NCBI GenBank assembly: GCA_051744605.1
Contig: JBNJDE010000006.1
Location: forward strand, 1 to 35,463
DNA length: 35,463 nt
Reading direction: 5' to 3'
DNA from: Halanaeroarchaeum sp051744605
GTDB taxonomy: Archaea > Halobacteriota > Halobacteria > Halobacteriales > Halobacteriaceae
The notes under the pieces were generated by a model, which was given only the letters and a program-made list of their open reading frames with translations, was not told where the DNA came from and did no database searches. The number at the start of each line of letters is the position of its first letter. Within the stretch, counting starts at the first letter, position 1. Below, one piece after another: positions 5,996 to 13,524 of the stretch. A program made the translations under genes and the position numbers.

Positions 5996-6928
5996 ATGGA
6001 TAGTCTCAACAGGATGGCCATCGAGCTGGCCGACGAGGCCCTCGACTTCGCCGAGGAGCTGAACGTCGGGGCGTTCGAACTCGACGGTGGCGCGACGGTC
6101 ATCGACTTCGGCATCGACTTCGCCGGCGGTATCGAGGCCGGTCTCCTCCTCACGGAACTACAGACCGCCGGCCTCGCGACGGTCCAGACCCGGATGGACA
6201 CGGTCGCCGGGACACCGATTCCGCACGTCGAACTCGCTACCGACCGACCGGATCTCGCGCTGCTCGGTTCGCAGAAGGCGGGCTGGGAGCTCAGCGTGGA
6301 CGGGTTCGAGGGCCTCGGGAGTGGCCCCGCCCGCTCGCTGGTCGCCGACGAGGAGGAGTTCCGGGCCATCGAGTACACCGACGCCTTCGACCTCACGGTC
6401 CTCGCCGTCGAGACCGACCGGTTGCCGACCGTGCAGGTCGCCGAGGAGATAGCCGACCGGACCGGAGTGAACCCGGAGGGCGTCTACATCGCCGCGTTCC
6501 CCACCGCGAGCATCGCCGGAAGCGTCTCGATCGCGGCCAGGGCCGCCGAACTCGCCATGTTCCGTCTCTTCGAACTCGGCTACGACCCGACGAACGTACT
6601 GACGGCGAGTGGGTCCGCACCCGTGGCCCCCATCCCGGCCACCGAGGCGGCGGCGATGGGCCGAACCAACGACGCCATCGCGTACGGCGGCCAGGTCCAC
6701 CTGACGGTCACGGAGGACGCGGACGTCCTCGGCGATCTGGCGTCCACCGCGACCGACGCCTACGGAAAGCCATTTTTCGAGATCTTCGAGGCGGTGGACT
6801 GGGATCTCCAGTCTGTCGCCCCCGAGGTCTTCGCTCCGGCCACGGTCACGGTCGACGTGGTCGGTGGCCCCACCTACGCGCTCGGGGAACGAGACGAAAA
6901 ACTGCTGGCCGAGAGCTTCGACCTGTAG
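5996..6928 (+). CDS. mch: Methenyltetrahydromethanopterin cyclohydrolase
   Basis: The 310-aa protein matches Mch over its full length: an N-terminal SLNRMAIELADEA helix, GATVIDFGIDFAGGIEAG, TPIPHVELATDRPDLALLGSQKAGW, and the GSGPARSL and TASGSAPVAPIP segments typical of the family. It interconverts methenyl- and formyl-tetrahydromethanopterin. In haloarchaea, which do not make methane, the enzyme is thought to serve C1 metabolism with a tetrahydrofolate or methanopterin-like carrier. It begins 39 nt after the MTH1187-type gene and may share its transcript. Confidence 0.95.
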   Translation: MDSLNRMAIELADEALDFAEELNVGAFELDGGATVIDFGIDFAGGIEAGLLLTELQTAGLATVQTRMDTVAGTPIPHVELATDRPDLALLGSQKAGWELSVDGFEGLGSGPARSLVADEEEFRAIEYTDAFDLTVLAVETDRLPTVQVAEEIADRTGVNPEGVYIAAFPTASIAGSVSIAARAAELAMFRLFELGYDPTNVLTASGSAPVAPIPATEAAAMGRTNDAIAYGGQVHLTVTEDADVLGDLASTATDAYGKPFFEIFEAVDWDLQSVAPEVFAPATVTVDVVGGPTYALGERDEKLLAESFDL

Positions 6929-6976
6929 CGGCGACGTAGCGCGAGCCTTATTCGGGTCGACGGCCTATCCTGACCC

Positions 6977-7648
6977 ATGACAGTCGACGCCGTCCTCTTC
7001 GACCTGGACGAGACGCTGGTGCGCTACGAGCGACCGGGATCGGCGGTCCTCGACGTCGCGTTCGAGGCGGTCGGTGTCGACCCCTTCTTCGAGGTTCGGG
7101 ACTTCCAGGATCGGTACGAGGAGTTCTTCCCCCAGAGCGAGTCGATCGATCACCTCCGCGAACTCGTCTTCGAGGACATCGCGATTGACGCCGGACGTGA
7201 CCCCTCCCTGGGCCGCCGTCTGGCCGCCCGCTACGCCGACGAACGCGACCACTCCCGGGTGAGCCTCCTCCCCGGCGCCCCAGCGCTCCTCGACGCGCTC
7301 GACGGGCGGCCACTCGGGCTGGTCACCAACGGTGACCCCGAGATGCAGCGACCGAAGCTCGAAGCGACGGGGCTCGACGGACGCTTCGACACGGTGGTCT
7401 ACGCCGGACACGACACGGCCTCGAAACCGGACGCCGAACCGTTCGAGCGGGCCCTCGAGGACCTGCACGTCGACGCCCCCGCCGGTGCCTTCGTCGGCAA
7501 CGATCCGGTCGCCGACGTCCACGGCTCACAGTCCGTGGGGCTGCGATCGGTGTGGATCAGGAACGGGACCGACGGTACGCCCGCGGTGCAACCCGACGCG
7601 ACCGTCGACTCCCTCGACGAACTCCTCGATAGCTGGTTAGTCGAGTAG
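6977..7648 (+). CDS. HAD-superfamily hydrolase (subfamily IA)
   Basis: The 223-aa product has all HAD motifs: FDLDET near the N-terminus with nucleophile D9 and acid D11, motif II LVTNGD, the Lys of TASKPDAEPFERAL, and the acidic motif VGNDPVADVHGSQSVGLRSVWI. The helical cap after the first motif fits phosphatases of small phosphoesters; the substrate cannot be read. A TATA-like CTTATT lies about 28 nt before ATG 6977, suggesting a leaderless transcript. Its 3' end overlaps the opposing GTPase gene by 12 bp. Confidence 0.9.
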   Translation: MTVDAVLFDLDETLVRYERPGSAVLDVAFEAVGVDPFFEVRDFQDRYEEFFPQSESIDHLRELVFEDIAIDAGRDPSLGRRLAARYADERDHSRVSLLPGAPALLDALDGRPLGLVTNGDPEMQRPKLEATGLDGRFDTVVYAGHDTASKPDAEPFERALEDLHVDAPAGAFVGNDPVADVHGSQSVGLRSVWIRNGTDGTPAVQPDATVDSLDELLDSWLVE

Positions 7649-9235
7649 TTCGGTCACGGTTCCGACGCCCTTGCTCCGCCCTTCGCGGAAGACGAACCGC
7701 TGTCCCACCTGGACGTGGTACGGTTTGAACTTGAACCGGACCGTCGTCGTCCCGCGGTCGCCCGGGAGGAGTTGGCCACCGTGTGGGTCGAAACGGGCCG
7801 CCTCGCTGATCGTTTCGAGGTGGACGACCGGTTCGTACCCCGTGTGGATCCGCGTCGGGTGATTGAGCACCATGACCTCCGCCTCGAAGGCACGGACCGG
7901 TTCCGGGTCGGCGTCCTCGGCGAGGAGGACCATCCCGCGCTCGACGTCGGCTTCCCTGACCCCCTTCAGGGCGATACCGACGATGCGACCGGCCTCCGCG
8001 TGGTCGACCCGGTGATAGTGCATCTCGATGGACCGGACCTCCACCTCCCGGTACGAGCCATCGTGGAACGGCCCGAGTTGTAACCGATCGCCCACGTCGA
8101 CGGTGCCGGATTTCACGGTGCCGGAGGCCACGGCGCCGACCCCTGTCACCTTGTACGAGCGATCGATGTAGAGTTCGAAATCGCCATCGGTCCGCGCCGT
8201 CTTCGGTAGTTGCTCGAAGAGCGTGTCCAGAACCTGGAGTCCCTCCCGCGAGACGGCGGAGGTGCGGACGATCGGAACGATGGAGTCCCCGATCTCGTCG
8301 ACGGCGGCCTCGACGCCGTGGCGGGAGACGGGCAGTGGACTGCGGTCCGCGTTCCGGAGCAGTCGCTCCACGTCCCGTTCCACCTCGTCGACGCGCGCCG
8401 CCGAGACGAGGTCCGCCTTCGTGATCGCGACGATGGTCGGCAACTCCGTGGCCAGTAACACCCCGAGGTGCTCCCGGGTCGTGGTCGTCGGCCCGTCGTC
8501 CGCCGCGACGGTCAGCAGGCCGTAGTCGAGTTTCTGCCCGACCAGCCCGCGGATCGTCGTCGAGAGCCACGGTTCGTGGCCCACCGTATCGACGAACGAG
8601 ACGACCCGTTCGGCCTCCTCGACGATCGCCGCACGGTCCGATTTCCGATCCGGGTTGTCGACGCGGATCGGGCCCGCCTCGTCGAAGCCGTAGACCCCGT
8701 AGGAGAGGTCGGCGCTGAGCCCTCGCTCGATCTCGTGGGGCTGCACGTCGAGATACGAGCGGAGGCCGCCCTCGCCGTCGTCGGCCGTGCCGGTGACGAG
8801 ACTCCCCACCAGGGTGCTCTTCCCGTGGTCGACGTGGCCAGCCGTCCCGACGATCAGGTGGTCGTCCGCCACCTCGAGGGACCCACCGTCCACGATGGTG
8901 GCCACCCCGACGAGACCGCCGTCCTCGGTCCCCCAGGTCTCGACGTCCTCGATGTGGGCGCCGGCCTCCTCGGCGAGCAGGCTCAACACGTCCATCGTCT
9001 CCGAGAAGGCCGCCTGGGAGATGCCCGCGATGCCCCCAGCGTCGGTGACGCCGACGACGTACATCGCCTCGCCGTCGCCGGAGAGGACCCGGTGTCTGAG
9101 CTGGGCCGCGAGACTCTCGCGGCGACCGCTGGCCAGGTGGAGTTCGCGCGTCAATCGCTCCTTGAATTCGACGCTACCGCCCTCCTGCTCACCGCGGGAC
9201 AGGGCCGTTCGCAGCAGGGCTCGGTCGCCGGACAT
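7637..9235 (-). CDS. GTPBP1-like translational GTPase
   Basis: The 532-aa protein has an N-terminal extension of about 125 residues, then an EF-Tu-like GTPase domain: P-loop GHVDHGKST (133-141), DTVGHE as G3, TKAD as G4, and downstream beta-barrel domains (KVTGVGAVASGTVKSGTVDVGD, RGMVLL, GQRFVFREG). This layout is the GTPBP1/GTPBP2-like group found across haloarchaea, probably acting in ribosome rescue or RNA quality control by analogy. ATG 9235 is preferred over longer readings because a CTTTTTATCC box lies about 25 nt before it, pointing to a leaderless start. Confidence 0.9.
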   Translation of the reverse strand: MSGDRALLRTALSRGEQEGGSVEFKERLTRELHLASGRRESLAAQLRHRVLSGDGEAMYVVGVTDAGGIAGISQAAFSETMDVLSLLAEEAGAHIEDVETWGTEDGGLVGVATIVDGGSLEVADDHLIVGTAGHVDHGKSTLVGSLVTGTADDGEGGLRSYLDVQPHEIERGLSADLSYGVYGFDEAGPIRVDNPDRKSDRAAIVEEAERVVSFVDTVGHEPWLSTTIRGLVGQKLDYGLLTVAADDGPTTTTREHLGVLLATELPTIVAITKADLVSAARVDEVERDVERLLRNADRSPLPVSRHGVEAAVDEIGDSIVPIVRTSAVSREGLQVLDTLFEQLPKTARTDGDFELYIDRSYKVTGVGAVASGTVKSGTVDVGDRLQLGPFHDGSYREVEVRSIEMHYHRVDHAEAGRIVGIALKGVREADVERGMVLLAEDADPEPVRAFEAEVMVLNHPTRIHTGYEPVVHLETISEAARFDPHGGQLLPGDRGTTTVRFKFKPYHVQVGQRFVFREGRSKGVGTVTELLD

Positions 9236-9354
9236 GTGCGCGGGTTGGGGGCTACCGGATAAAAAGCTTCCTCGGGTTCGACCCCGCTCGCGGCGGGAAC
9301 GGGCGCGTCGTCCCCGGCGGAACGCCTTAGCGTACGTGCGTGCAAGTATCACGC

Positions 9355-9537
9355 ATGAGCGTGGAGGGGCTCTGTCAGATCTGCGAGCACGAGCCGGCCA
9401 AACACGCCTGCGACCGGTGTGGGGCGCTGGTCTGTGAGACACACTACGACCGAGCTGTCGGCCGCTGTCTCGAGTGTGCACGGGAGACGAACCGCCCGCC
9501 CGACCACCTGGACTCCGGCGACGACGTGCTCCGGTAG
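9355..9537 (+). CDS. Small zinc-finger protein (B-box/HIT-like, 60 aa)
   Basis: The 60-residue product has the Cys/His order CQIC, KHACDRC, LVCETHY, GRCLEC. It can bind two zinc ions in a cross-brace like HIT-type or B-box fingers, followed by a short acidic tail ending DSGDDVLR. The function is unknown. It is divergent from the GTPase gene, with 119 bp shared between their promoters, and ends just before the 3' end of pyrF. Confidence 0.8.
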   Translation: MSVEGLCQICEHEPAKHACDRCGALVCETHYDRAVGRCLECARETNRPPDHLDSGDDVLR

Positions 9538-9547
9538 CCGGCCAGCC

Positions 9548-10342
9548 TCAGCGGAACTCGTTGAGCCGTCGTTTGAGTCGTTTCGCCGCCGATCCGGCGG
9601 CCGCTTCCCAGCGCTGTTCGCCCTCGCCCGCGAAGATGATCCCCCGCGAGGAGTTCACGAGGCCGACGCCGTCGGCCAGGCCGAATTCGACGGCCGCCTC
9701 GGCATCGCCACCCTGTGCCCCGACCCCTGGGACGAGAAACGGCAAGGAGGGAACCAGTTCGCGGACTGCCTCGAGTTCCTCGGGGGCGGTGGCGCCGACG
9801 ACCAGTGCGACGTTCCCGTGGTCGTTCCAGGACGCCGCCAACTCGGCGACCCGTTCGAAGACCCGGTCCCCGTCGGCGAGTTCGAGATCCTGGACGTCAC
9901 TGCCGCCGGGATTCGACGTGCGCGCGAGGACGAAGACGCCCTTGTCAGTCCGGGAGAGGAACGGCTGCAGGGAGTCCTGACCCAGGTAGGGGTTGACCGT
10001 GATGGCGTCGGCGTGGTCCAGTAGCTGGGCGTACTGTCGGGCCGTGTTCCCGATGTCGCCGCGTTTCGCGTCGAGGACGACCGGGACGTCCTTCCCGTGA
10101 GCATACGCGATGGTCTCGCGCAGGGCTCGCCAGCCATCCGCATCCTCGTAGAAGGCGACGTTCGGTTTGTAGGCGGCCGCGTGTTCGTGCGTGGCGTCGA
10201 TGATGCGGCGGTTGAAGGCCCATCGAGGCAGGTCGGCGTCCGCGACCGATGGCGGGAGGCGGGCCGGATCGGGGTCGAGGCCCACGCTCACCACGCTGTC
10301 GACGCGGTCGATACGCGTCGCGAGGTCGTCGAAGAAGTGCAT
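9548..10342 (-). CDS. pyrF: Orotidine-5'-phosphate decarboxylase (type 2)
   Basis: The 264-aa protein makes UMP from orotidine-5'-phosphate in pyrimidine synthesis. The catalytic DAKRGDIGNT motif is complete (D91, K93, D96), and the AAYKPNVAFYE, VNPYLGQDSL and FLVPGVGAQGG segments mark the longer type 2 class. A TATA-like CGTTTTTC element about 25-30 nt before ATG 10342 suggests its own leaderless promoter, despite the same-strand gene ending at 10398. Confidence is high. Confidence 0.95.
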   Translation of the reverse strand: MHFFDDLATRIDRVDSVVSVGLDPDPARLPPSVADADLPRWAFNRRIIDATHEHAAAYKPNVAFYEDADGWRALRETIAYAHGKDVPVVLDAKRGDIGNTARQYAQLLDHADAITVNPYLGQDSLQPFLSRTDKGVFVLARTSNPGGSDVQDLELADGDRVFERVAELAASWNDHGNVALVVGATAPEELEAVRELVPSLPFLVPGVGAQGGDAEAAVEFGLADGVGLVNSSRGIIFAGEGEQRWEAAAGSAAKRLKRRLNEFR

Positions 10343-10397
10343 GGCTCGCCCTGTGCCGGGCCGGCAGAAAAACGTTCCTCATCCGGACGGCGACCGC

Positions 10398-10784
10398 TCA
10401 GGCGCCACCGGTGGCGGCCGCCTCGAGCACGTCCAGCGCCCGTTTGACGGTCGCGCCGTTCTCCACGAATACGAGCAAGCCCGGCGGCGTCGTCGCCGTC
10501 GGTCGCGTCCGGAGCCCGACCGCCTCGGCGCGGTCGCGGGCTGCGGCGAGGTCGCCCTCCACCTCGAGGTAGATCCGGTCGTCCTGGGAGAAGACCGACG
10601 CGAGGAGTTCGCCACCCCGCTCGACGTCGAAGATCCGATTGCCCGGTGGTTCCGTGTCGGCGTCTGCCCGGGCGTTCCCCACGGCCATCTCGTCGAAGGG
10701 CGGTTCCGCCAGCCCCTCGATCTCGGCTCGCAGGAGGGCGGCGATCCGACGGCCGTCAGTGATCTCGCGGTCCACCATCGTCAC
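10398..10784 (-). CDS. Conserved haloarchaeal protein of unknown function
   Basis: The 128-aa acidic product has an N-terminal helix (DGRRIAALLRAEIEGL), a strand-rich middle (NRIFDVERGGE, DRIYLEVEGDL) and a C-terminal helix after a TTPPGLLVFVENG turn. I do not recognise the family. Its first codons overlap the last bases of the DUF2240-type gene by 4 bp, so the two are almost surely translated together. That coupling is the only clue to function. Confidence 0.7.
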   Translation of the reverse strand: MTMVDREITDGRRIAALLRAEIEGLAEPPFDEMAVGNARADADTEPPGNRIFDVERGGELLASVFSQDDRIYLEVEGDLAAARDRAEAVGLRTRPTATTPPGLLVFVENGATVKRALDVLEAAATGGA

Positions 10785-11227
10785 TGCACGATGGCGTCTC
10801 GTGCCATCTGGGCGGTCTCCTCGACGTCCACGCCGTTGGCCCTGGCGGTCAACACCGCCGCCACCTCGGCGGTCACCCCGAGGGATTGCTGGCGTTCGTT
10901 GATGGCGGCGACCGCGGCCTGCCGTTCCATCCCGCTGTCGACGAGCGCGTCGAGCACGTGCTCGAAGACCGACCGCTCCCGGAATATCGACGCGTCCGGT
11001 TCGAAGTCCTCCGGGATGGTGACCTCGTCGTACGGGAACGTCGCGACGAGTTCGTCGCCATCGCGGTCGAGTAGTCCGCTCCGTTCGCCGATTTCGACCA
11101 GGCGTTTGGCCTGGTCCGGCGATACCCAGTCGCGGTCGAGCGACAGCGCGACCACGAACCCCTGTTCCCCCATCCGATCTCGTCCCGTCCCCTTGAACGG
11201 AGCGGCGACGACGACGCGCAAGCTCAT
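10781..11227 (-). CDS. DUF2240-family protein
   Basis: The 148-aa product begins MSLRVVVAAPFKGTGRD and continues with the FVVALSLDRDWVSPDQAKRLVEIGERSGLL helix-rich segment characteristic of the haloarchaeal DUF2240 family, followed by a three-helix C-terminal part. The function is unknown; the winged-helix-like first half suggests nucleic-acid or protein binding. ATG 11227 is chosen because the family motif starts there; the frame also runs 16 codons further to 11275 without conserved sequence. It overlaps the next gene by 4 bp and is divergent from rps8e. Confidence 0.8.
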   Translation of the reverse strand: MSLRVVVAAPFKGTGRDRMGEQGFVVALSLDRDWVSPDQAKRLVEIGERSGLLDRDGDELVATFPYDEVTIPEDFEPDASIFRERSVFEHVLDALVDSGMERQAAVAAINERQQSLGVTAEVAAVLTARANGVDVEETAQMARDAIVQ

Positions 11228-11314
11228 CGTCGAACCCAGTCGGTCGGACACCCTAACGGTTGCCATCTCGCCCAAACGAACGATTCAAGTACGCGACGGG
11301 ACTCTTCTCCCCAT

Positions 11315-11686
11315 ATGCAGTACCAGGGACGCTCCAAGCGGATGAAGACGGGGGCCCGCGCACGGCCACAGCACAAGAAGAAAAAACACGAACTCGGTCG
11401 CTCCCCGACGGAGACGGAACTCGACGAACCGCGATTCCGCGTCGTCGAGTCCCGTGGCGGGAACCGCAAGGTTCGAGCCCTCGCGACGGACGTCGCGAAC
11501 GTCACCGACGGCGGCGAGACCGTCCAGACCGAGATCCTCGACGTCGTCGAGAACACGGCGAACCCGAACTACGTCCGACGGAACATCCTCACGAAGGGCG
11601 CCGTCATCGAGACCGATGAGGGGACCGCCCGCGTCACCTCCCGCCCGGGCCAGACCGGGCAGGTCAACGCCGTTCTCGTCGAGTGA
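11315..11686 (+). CDS. rps8e: 30S ribosomal protein S8e
   Basis: The 123-aa protein is a full-length archaeal S8e: a basic N-terminus (QYQGRSKRMKTGARARPQHKKKKHELGR) that contacts rRNA, then the acidic-surface beta barrel typical of haloarchaeal ribosomal proteins (ETELDEPRFRVVESRGGNRKVRAL, NILTKGAVIET, TSRPGQTGQVNAVLVE). It is a component of the small ribosomal subunit. A weak AT-rich element lies about 28 nt before ATG 11315. The next gene starts 81 nt downstream. Confidence 0.97.
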   Translation: MQYQGRSKRMKTGARARPQHKKKKHELGRSPTETELDEPRFRVVESRGGNRKVRALATDVANVTDGGETVQTEILDVVENTANPNYVRRNILTKGAVIETDEGTARVTSRPGQTGQVNAVLVE

Positions 11687-11767
11687 TCGGTTCGGTCTTC
11701 GTCGGCAACACCCCAGTGGCCACACTGGCGGCGTAACTGGTAAGCACGGGGGACGAGAGGGACGAGT

Positions 11768-12604
11768 ATGGACCGGATCCCGTTCGGTATCGGTCGCCTG
11801 GATTCCCGCATCGGCGGTGGTGTGCCCTCCGGAAGCGTCGTCCTGCTCGCGGGCGAGGCGGGTGCCGGCGCGCGGGAGTTCGTGTACACGAGTGCGGTGC
11901 TCAACGGACTCGAGACCGCCGACCCGGACCTCTTCTCGCTCCACTACGGCGACCTCCACGATGACGCGACGCCCCCGAACGGCATCCACTACGTCTCGTT
12001 CACCGCCGACGCGGACGACCTTCGTGGTGAGATCGCGTTCGCGATGGACCGCGAGATGGTCGATGCGGGCCTCGATCCCGTCGAGTTCGTGGACCTCTCG
12101 CCGGAGTTCTTCCAGTTGAGTCCCGTCCCCCACGACTGGTACGCACAGAGTCATCGGACCATCACGGACATCGGCCGTGGTAGCGACCGACGAGGGGTCC
12201 TGGAAGCCTTCGCCGACTACCTCGACGAACACGCCGGCGGCGGCCTGGTCCTGGTGGACTCACTCGACGACTTACTGGAGGCGGGCCGCGAGGCGGTGCA
12301 GTTCAGCGACGTCGTCATGTTGCTCAAGGGACTCCGCCGGGCGTCCCGGGAGTGGGACGGCCTCGTGATGATCCTCCTCGAGAAGGACGCCGTGACCGAC
12401 CGGCAACTCGGGAGTCTGATGACCGCCGTCGACGGGACCATCCAGTTCGAATGGGAGACCGGCGGCAACGAGCGCGTCAGGACGATGTTCGTCAACGAGT
12501 TCCGCGGCGTCCTCTCGCAACTCGAAGCGGAGGACATCATCCGCTTCGAGACCGAGATCCACGACGCGGGCTTCGAAGTGAGTAATATCAGAAAGATCCG
12601 GTAG
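11768..12604 (+). CDS. KaiC/RecA-like protein with a degenerate Walker A
   Basis: The 278-aa product shows the KaiC/RadA-like fold: opening FGIGRLDSRIGGGVPSGSVVLLAG, a P-loop position at 29-36 reading GEAGAGAR, a Walker B-like LVLVDS near 160-165, and a terminal strand pair ending in VSNIRKIR. The P-loop lacks the invariant Lys and the following Ser/Thr (A35 and R36 instead), so ATP hydrolysis is doubtful. Haloarchaea carry many such RecA-superfamily proteins, often called HTR-like, with presumed signalling roles. The frame is open and codon use is ordinary, so this is not a decaying gene. Confidence 0.8.
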   Translation: MDRIPFGIGRLDSRIGGGVPSGSVVLLAGEAGAGAREFVYTSAVLNGLETADPDLFSLHYGDLHDDATPPNGIHYVSFTADADDLRGEIAFAMDREMVDAGLDPVEFVDLSPEFFQLSPVPHDWYAQSHRTITDIGRGSDRRGVLEAFADYLDEHAGGGLVLVDSLDDLLEAGREAVQFSDVVMLLKGLRRASREWDGLVMILLEKDAVTDRQLGSLMTAVDGTIQFEWETGGNERVRTMFVNEFRGVLSQLEAEDIIRFETEIHDAGFEVSNIRKIR

Positions 12605-12633
12605 TCGTCAGCCAGCGGCGATCCGGGGCCGGT

Positions 12634-13476
12634 TCAGCCCAGGACGGCCCGGATCGCGAACAGCATGTTCTCCTTGCGCTCGCGGGCGCGACGGTAGAAG
12701 TACTGGAACCACTTGCCGCCGTAGGGCACGTACTGGTAGACCTCGTAGCCCTCGCGAGCGAGGCGCTCCTGTTCGTCGTCGCGGACGCCCATCAGCATCT
12801 GGAACTCGTAGTCACGGTCGTACTCTTCGCCCAGTTCGATGGCGTAGTCGATCATCTTCTGGTCGTGGGAACCGACCCCGATACCGGCCTGTTCTTCGAA
12901 CTCCGAGAACATGTACTCGAGGTCCGCCCGGTAGCGCTCGTTGACCCGGGATTTCTTCTTGTAGGAGATGTCCTTCGGCTCGTCGTAGGCGCCCTTGACG
13001 AGCCGAATCTTGCCGGGGACGTCCTTGACCCGTTCGAGGTCGTCGCTGGTTCGCTTGAGATTGGACTGGAGACAGACGCCGACGCCGCCCTCGTACTCGC
13101 GAGCGAAGTCCTCGTAGGCGTCGAGGGTCACGTCGGTCGTCTCGTGGTCCTCCATATCGACCCAGACGAACACGTCGCGGGTGTCGGCGATGGAGATGAT
13201 GTCCCGCAGGTTCTCGCGGAACGTCTCCTCGCCCACGTCGATACCGATCTGTGACGGCTTCACGGAGACCACTGCCTCGGCGCCCGAGGCGTCGACTGAC
13301 CGGACGAGGTCGAGATACTGGTCCCGGTCCTCGGCGGCCGGTTCCGGCTCGTGGTAATGTTCGCCGAGCAGGTTGACGATGGCCTTGATATTCTTGCGGT
13401 TCAGCGACCGTGCGTGGTCGATTGCCTCTTCAGCCGATTCTCCGGCGACGAAGTTGTTGGCGATTGGGGGAATCAT
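12634..13476 (-). CDS. Proline dehydrogenase (PRODH)
   Basis: The 280-aa protein is a monofunctional FAD-dependent proline dehydrogenase that oxidises proline to delta-1-pyrroline-5-carboxylate. Family features are a TIM-barrel with VSVKPSQIG, VCLQSNLKRT, the RLVKGAYDE lysine motif, QMLMGVRDD, and the substrate-binding Tyr-Arg-Arg in YFYRRARERKEN near the C-terminus. It lies 48 nt after the aldehyde:ferredoxin oxidoreductase and is likely co-transcribed with it. No P5C dehydrogenase is fused to it or found next to it. Confidence 0.93.
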   Translation of the reverse strand: MIPPIANNFVAGESAEEAIDHARSLNRKNIKAIVNLLGEHYHEPEPAAEDRDQYLDLVRSVDASGAEAVVSVKPSQIGIDVGEETFRENLRDIISIADTRDVFVWVDMEDHETTDVTLDAYEDFAREYEGGVGVCLQSNLKRTSDDLERVKDVPGKIRLVKGAYDEPKDISYKKKSRVNERYRADLEYMFSEFEEQAGIGVGSHDQKMIDYAIELGEEYDRDYEFQMLMGVRDDEQERLAREGYEVYQYVPYGGKWFQYFYRRARERKENMLFAIRAVLG

Positions 13477-13524
13477 TGTCAGTGTTGTGTCCCTGTTGGT
13501 GTCGATGGGCGGGGAACCTCGCGG

